NCBI GenBank assembly: GCA_012931725.1
Contig: CM022951.1
Coordinates: forward strand, 76,323,905-76,387,904
Reading direction: 5' to 3'
Source of the DNA: Litsea cubeba
Lineage: Eukaryota; Streptophyta; Magnoliopsida; Laurales; Lauraceae
Length of the DNA stretch: 64,000 bases
In this document: positions 60,036 to 64,000 of the stretch, in pieces
Layout: each line of letters starts with the position of its first letter
Position numbering within the stretch: the stretch's first letter is position 1
The notes under the pieces: generated by a model
What the model was told of the DNA's origin: nothing
The model's input: only the letters and a program-made list of their open reading frames with translations
The model's database searches: none
Made by a program: the position numbers and the translations under genes

Positions 60036-60360
60036 GCATTGGCTACGCTAACGAAGCATCCACTTCGAATGCCAAGGGTAAAAATTATTTTGTTAAAAAT
60101 TCAGTTACTAATCATGTTGTTAGTGTTGCAAAGAAAGCTCCAAAGAATTTTAATGTGTAACATCCTGAACGAATTTCCACTTCTCATCATTGTGGAATTA
60201 AATGACACATCGACTCCATTGCAATAAGCTGCGAAGTTTACCTAATCAAAAGCAATGAAACATGCAAAAGGCTGAGCTGAAAAAAGAAGAATACCAAAGT
60301 TGTTTGAGTCAAGAAAGAAGACCTACCTTCTGTATTGGTACACACTGTGCTGAAATATTT
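60036..60360 (+). pseudogene. Copia gag, broken, 3' part
   Basis: The reading continues after the hAT insertion with ASTSNAKGK and later a damaged knuckle-like STSHHCGIK. It parallels the 38191-38814 Gag. Several stops. Confidence 0.6.
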
Positions 60361-60713
60361 AAATTTGCAAGTCTAAGCTTCATCACCCCTAATCTACAAG
60401 ATCAACCCCTCCCCCCAGTGCTGATACGAAGATCATATTGAGGGGGAGCTACTGGATTCAGATTGACAGAAGCTGCATGATGATATTTGTTTGTCAATTA
60501 TGGACAAATGCAGGGGGAAAAGATTGGAGTTAGGGTGAGCCTTACAAGTCAAGGCTATTCAAGATCTAAAAGTTCAAGCAAAGGCTATGCAAGATCTACA
60601 GTGTAAAGACTTTTTTATTTTAAAATTCAATGTATTTTGGATTTCTTCTTTTGAGTAGATCATATTGTATTATTATAGGGGATTTTTTCATATAATTGTC
60701 AAAAGGGGGAGAT
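60361..60713 (+). other. Copia 3' untranslated region and polypurine tract
   Basis: Non-coding. AAAAGGGGGAGAT at 60701-60713 abuts the 3' LTR. Confidence 0.75.
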
Positions 60714-61141
60714 TGTAAGGCCAAAAAGTCGGAAGACTACGGTCAGACTCCCGAGGCAAGGTAGTGTCTCGCTATCGCGAGACTCATGCTCACTTAGCAA
60801 GCGTGGCACTGACGCACAATTCGATTAGAACTCTAAAATAGAGTTTGGGTCTGATTCCTTTTCTGATTGAAATATTATTTAAAGACTAAGGCACGAACTG
60901 AGGGCTATTTATTGGGTGTTTCTCTCAACCTAAATACACAACATAAGAAGTTAATTCTCTCTCTTGATCCGAGGTTAGAATATCCGAAGAGAGATTTCCT
61001 TGTTTCTCTAGAGCCATTGAAAGATTGTTCTAAATAGCTGCTCTAGAAGGTTTTATTGTTTCTACTCTCTTGTAGAAGATTGACCATCTTGTTTAACAAG
61101 GTGCGAGGAGATCAAGTAAGGAGAACAATGCACGGTGGAAG
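60714..61141 (+). repeat. 3' LTR of nested copia element, truncated
   Basis: Partner of 56117-56545. It ends abruptly where unrelated sequence beginning GTTGGAAGTAGG starts. Confidence 0.85.
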
Positions 61142-61523
61142 TGTTGGAAGTAGGTGGGCCTCGCGGATAGGTTTCAAAAACTTTTGACCTACTTGATACA
61201 TAGATCAACTATCCAGAAGGCTACAAACTCAATCCAGGATCCAAATCCTCAGACTCATCAACCATGATCAGTAAATAATTCTATCTAAAAGATAGAAACA
61301 TCACCATATCAACCATAGAATTTACAACATGCAAGGAAGTAGATTATACATTTTGAGCTTGGTTGTGCTCTAATGGAGAAGTTGTCTCTTTCTAATGGAG
61401 CTTGGTTGAGCTTGAAGAGATAAAAGTTGTCGATATCGATAAATATGCGTAAACCCTTTATACATTGCCCCGTGTCTGCATTTCTTCGTCAAACCCTTTT
61501 CATCGTTTGCAACTTGTATCCTG
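61142..61523. other. Unassigned junction sequence
   Basis: Lies between the truncated LTR and the next copia integrase. It begins GTTGGAAGTAGGTGGG, after a T that could make a TG start, but I found no partner LTR. Confidence 0.35.
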
Positions 61524-62450
61524 GGTGAGTTCAAGGAGTACCTCACACAACATGGGATTGTGTCTCAGTTGTCTGCACCGGGTACACCCCAGCAAAATGG
61601 TGTAGCGGAGAGAAGAAACCGTACCCTTCTTGATATGGTAAGGTCCATGATGAGTCATGCAACCCTACCTTTATCTTTTTGGGGGTATGCCTTAGAAGCA
61701 GCAGCATACATTTTAAATCTGGTACCATCTAAGTCAGTACCTAGGACACCACAAGAAATGTGGACAGGTCGAAAACCTAGTTTAAATCATATCCACATTT
61801 GGGGTTGTCCAGCCTATGTACTGAATGATAAAGCCACCAAGCTAGAACCCAGATCGGAAATGTGCTACTTCATTGGGTATCCTAAGGGAACGAGAGGTGG
61901 CATCTTTTATCATCCAAAGGAGCAAAAAGTGCTCATCAGCACTCATGCTAGGTACTTGGAGGATGATTGTATGATGCACCAAGAGCTTAGTTGTAAAGAA
62001 ACCCTTGAGGAGATTCTTCCGGGATCTCCTATAACATCTGTACCAGATCCTGAAACAGTAGATGAACAAGATATTCCTTTAAACACTCCGGAGCCTCGTC
62101 GTAGTGGGAGAATTTCTAGACAGCCAGAAAGATATCTAGGAGTGTCTTTTAAGACAGACTCTGAAGATCTGGTTGAGGATCCTACTAGTTATGATGAAGC
62201 AGTAACGGATATAGATGCTGACATGTGGCAGCAAGCGATGAAATCTGAAATGGATTCTTTGTATTCCAATCAAGTCTGGGAACTTGTAGATGCACCTGAA
62301 GGGATCAAACCCATAGGGTGCAAGTGGATCTACAAGAGAAAGAGAGGAGTGGATGGGAAGGTGGAAACCTTCAAAGCAAGACTGGTGGCGAAAGGATATA
62401 CTAAGAAAGAAGGTATCGATTATGAGGAAACCTTTTCACCAGTGGCTTGA
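61524..62450 (+). pseudogene. Copia integrase C-terminus to reverse transcriptase start
   Basis: Encodes SAPGTPQQNGVAERRNRTLL, SFWGYALEAAAYILN, EMWTGRKPSLNHIHIWGCPA, then RRSGRISRQPERYLG and CKWIYKRKRGVDGKVETFKA. It ends DYEETFSPVA, where sequence from another element abuts. The frame is open throughout about 300 residues, so decay is slight. It lacks the integrase catalytic core upstream and the YVDD block downstream. Confidence 0.9.
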
Positions 62451-63366
62451 ACTCCAAGGACAAATATATATTATAATAAGCTCGTCATAAAATGACGGTT
62501 GTCTTCGACCTACTAAGTGTAATGACCTGAATGCCCCTCTATGTAACATCCATAATCGAGTCAGGTTATCACATGTACTATCAACCTTCCCGATTACATC
62601 TAAACCTTAGAACTTCATATCCTTAAACATAATCATCAATCGAATATCATTCTCTTGATCTAGGGAGCGACCCACAAGTTCAATATCCATATGGAACATC
62701 CATATACTAAGATCTTAGATTTTGATGATTAATCGGATAATTCTAAGGGGACGATTATTCCATCATCAGATGGCATAGATTCTATATTGCATTTGCACGT
62801 CCCAACTGATCAAGTCCGAGTACCCAAAACACAGAGCTGTTGACCCATGAATAGAATCTCACCCATAGTGAATTAAAGCACAAGAACTTGACTTCGTCAG
62901 TTCATCCACAAATGCTCAAGATTAAGAGCACAGGTTACTCAGTAGCATGAGGTGACTTGATCTCTTTTCTGTGATAGTACTATTTTAGAGATCACACCTA
63001 CAACGGTCCTGTTCAATGCATGACACATGCACTAATGAGATAGATCCGGGAAAGCCCTCCCGTGACTTAGGTACGTCACCCTATATAGGAGAGTATCTCA
63101 TTATAACTTCTACCAAGATGAAGTGCCCAGCTCCATCTTTCAGTTATGAACAAATATGATGTTTCCAGTTGTCCATGAATTAGACCTATCTGTGTGTAGA
63201 CACTACACACCTAATTCATTTACTAGAAACAATGGGCCTTACACAACCATACATATATACATGTTTAAGCATAAAAGAGTCTCTTCATTAAATAACCAGT
63301 TAAATATCCAGTAACAAAAGATGAGAATGCAGCTAGTGGGCTTTAGGGCATACACCAATCCCAACA
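62448..63366 (-). repeat. 3' LTR of a minus-strand copia element
   Basis: On the minus strand it begins TGTTGGGATTGGTGTATGCC, right after a purine-rich GCAAGTGGGAGTT tract that follows the RNase H stop. The left limit near 62448 is set by the break in the neighbouring reverse transcriptase frame. No second LTR is in the window. Confidence 0.75.
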
Positions 63367-63380
63367 AACTCCCACTTGCA

Positions 63381-64000
63381 CTAAAGATCACTGCTTCCTA
63401 ACCTAACACCCATAGACTCAACATGAGAAGTGAAGACTTTCTCAGTAAGAGTCTTAGTGAATGGGTCAGCTAAGTTATTTGCTGAAGCAATATGTTCCAC
63501 CACTATCTCTCCATCCTGAATGAATTCCCGGATCAAGTGGTACTTTCTCTGAATGTGCTTGCCTTTCTTGTGATTCCTGGGCTCTTTGCACTGTGCTACA
63601 GCACCAGTGTTATCGCAGTACATGACAATCGATTTATGCACTGCAGGAACAACTCCCAATTCCAACAGGAATTTTCTGAGCCATACCGCTTCCTTCGCAG
63701 CTTCCGATGCCGCCACATACTCTGCTTCCATGGTAGAATCAGCTATACAGGATTGCTTGACACTTCTCCATGATATAGCCCCTCCTGACAAAGTAAAGAC
63801 GTACCCTGAGGTAGACTTTCTGGCGTCACTATCAGATTGGAAATCAGAGTCTGTATACGCCAATGGCGTTAGATCATCTGCTCGAAAGGTTAGCATATAA
63901 TCTTTCGTTCTCCGAAGATACTTGAATATATGCTTAACTGCTGTCCAATGCATAGGTCCAGGGTTTGACTGATATCTGCTAACCATGCCAACGGCAAAGC
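63381..64000 (-). CDS. Copia RNase H domain, runs off the window
   Basis: Encodes GMVSRYQSNPGPMHWTAV, YTDSDFQSDSDARKSTSGYV, AISWRSVKQSCIADSTMEAE, MYCDNTGAVAQCKEP and HIASANNLADPFTKTL. The conserved acidic residues and the DPFTK block of copia RNase H are in place. No stop interrupts it and the frame remains open to the window edge. This is the best preserved retroelement coding region here. The stop is at about 63381, followed by the polypurine tract and LTR. Confidence 0.9.
   Translation of the reverse strand, partial: FAVGMVSRYQSNPGPMHWTAVKHIFKYLRRTKDYMLTFRADDLTPLAYTDSDFQSDSDARKSTSGYVFTLSGGAISWRSVKQSCIADSTMEAEYVAASEAAKEAVWLRKFLLELGVVPAVHKSIVMYCDNTGAVAQCKEPRNHKKGKHIQRKYHLIREFIQDGEIVVEHIASANNLADPFTKTLTEKVFTSHVESMGVRLGSSDL

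Larger units (their letters stand above)
56117..61141 (+). mobile_element. Ty1/copia element, gag only, with nested insertion
   Basis: The 5' LTR begins TGTAAGGCCAAAAAGTCGGA at 56117 and the 3' LTR begins with the same 20-mer at 60714, directly after the polypurine tract AAAAGGGGGAGAT. The interior has gag only. No primer-binding word follows the 5' LTR, so a small deletion removed it. The 3' LTR stops at 61141 after GCACGGTGGAAGT, about 150 bp short. A hAT element splits the gag region at 58170-60035. It is inactive. Confidence 0.85.

Overview
This is a repeat-rich stretch of nuclear DNA from a flowering plant. The signs are split exons with canonical splice sites, Ty1/copia, Ty3/gypsy-like, LINE and SINE relics, hAT, PIF/Harbinger, Mutator-like and Helitron elements, long CT and AT microsatellites, and two plant genes with diagnostic protein motifs. 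The species cannot be named from the sequence alone. Only a few percent of the window is host coding sequence.

Left part (1-20 kb), the gene-bearing part. Two exons at 1979-2067 and 7802-7942 (+) encode the C-terminus of a YbaK/aminoacyl-tRNA-editing-domain protein. They join cleanly across a 5.7-kb intron. That intron holds a C30 tract, a (CT)38 microsatellite and a 2.9-kb PIF/Harbinger-type element. The element has matching terminal inverted repeats, TAA target-site duplications, a decayed Myb/SANT-like ORF and a captured fragment of a plastid phosphate transporter gene (PHT2;1 type). At 11225-11749 (-) lies a small two-exon gene for a secreted peptide precursor ending in DYSPPKIHPPSHN, the signature of the RGF/GOLVEN/CLEL family. 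At 17365-18541 (-) lies a broken ATG8 gene with an in-frame 12-residue tandem duplication and a stop codon just before the C-terminal tail that carries the conjugation glycine.

Middle part (20-37 kb), no intact gene recognised. It is built of non-autonomous DNA transposons and inverted repeats. These include a Mutator-like pair of termini (20489-21852), a nested direct/inverted repeat block (21886-22630), a 113-bp MITE with a 9-bp duplication (25601-25713), a 372-bp inverted-repeat pair (26049-27217), an element carrying a captured two-exon fragment (29237-30116), a further Mutator-like element (33098-33962), a hAT element (35195-35903) and a 768-bp foldback element (36049-36816).

Right part (37-64 kb), retrotransposon-dominated. 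In order: a gag-only copia element (-) with two LTRs, a 5'-truncated L1 LINE with a 13-bp duplication, a copia element (-) with gag to RNase H broken by point stops, a solo gypsy-like LTR with a TGTAC duplication, and a Helitron (50700-52390) that carries a nine-unit satellite in a trimeric higher-order pattern. Then come a Mutator-like element with a CGACGTCG-containing array (52995-55709), a copia element (+) interrupted by a hAT that is itself interrupted by a second hAT, and two copia fragments in opposite orientation that run off the right edge.

The genes do not form a pathway with one another. The coherent story is repeated capture of host gene pieces (PHT2;1 and at least one unidentified gene) by non-autonomous transposons, next to a likely live peptide-hormone gene and a dead autophagy gene.
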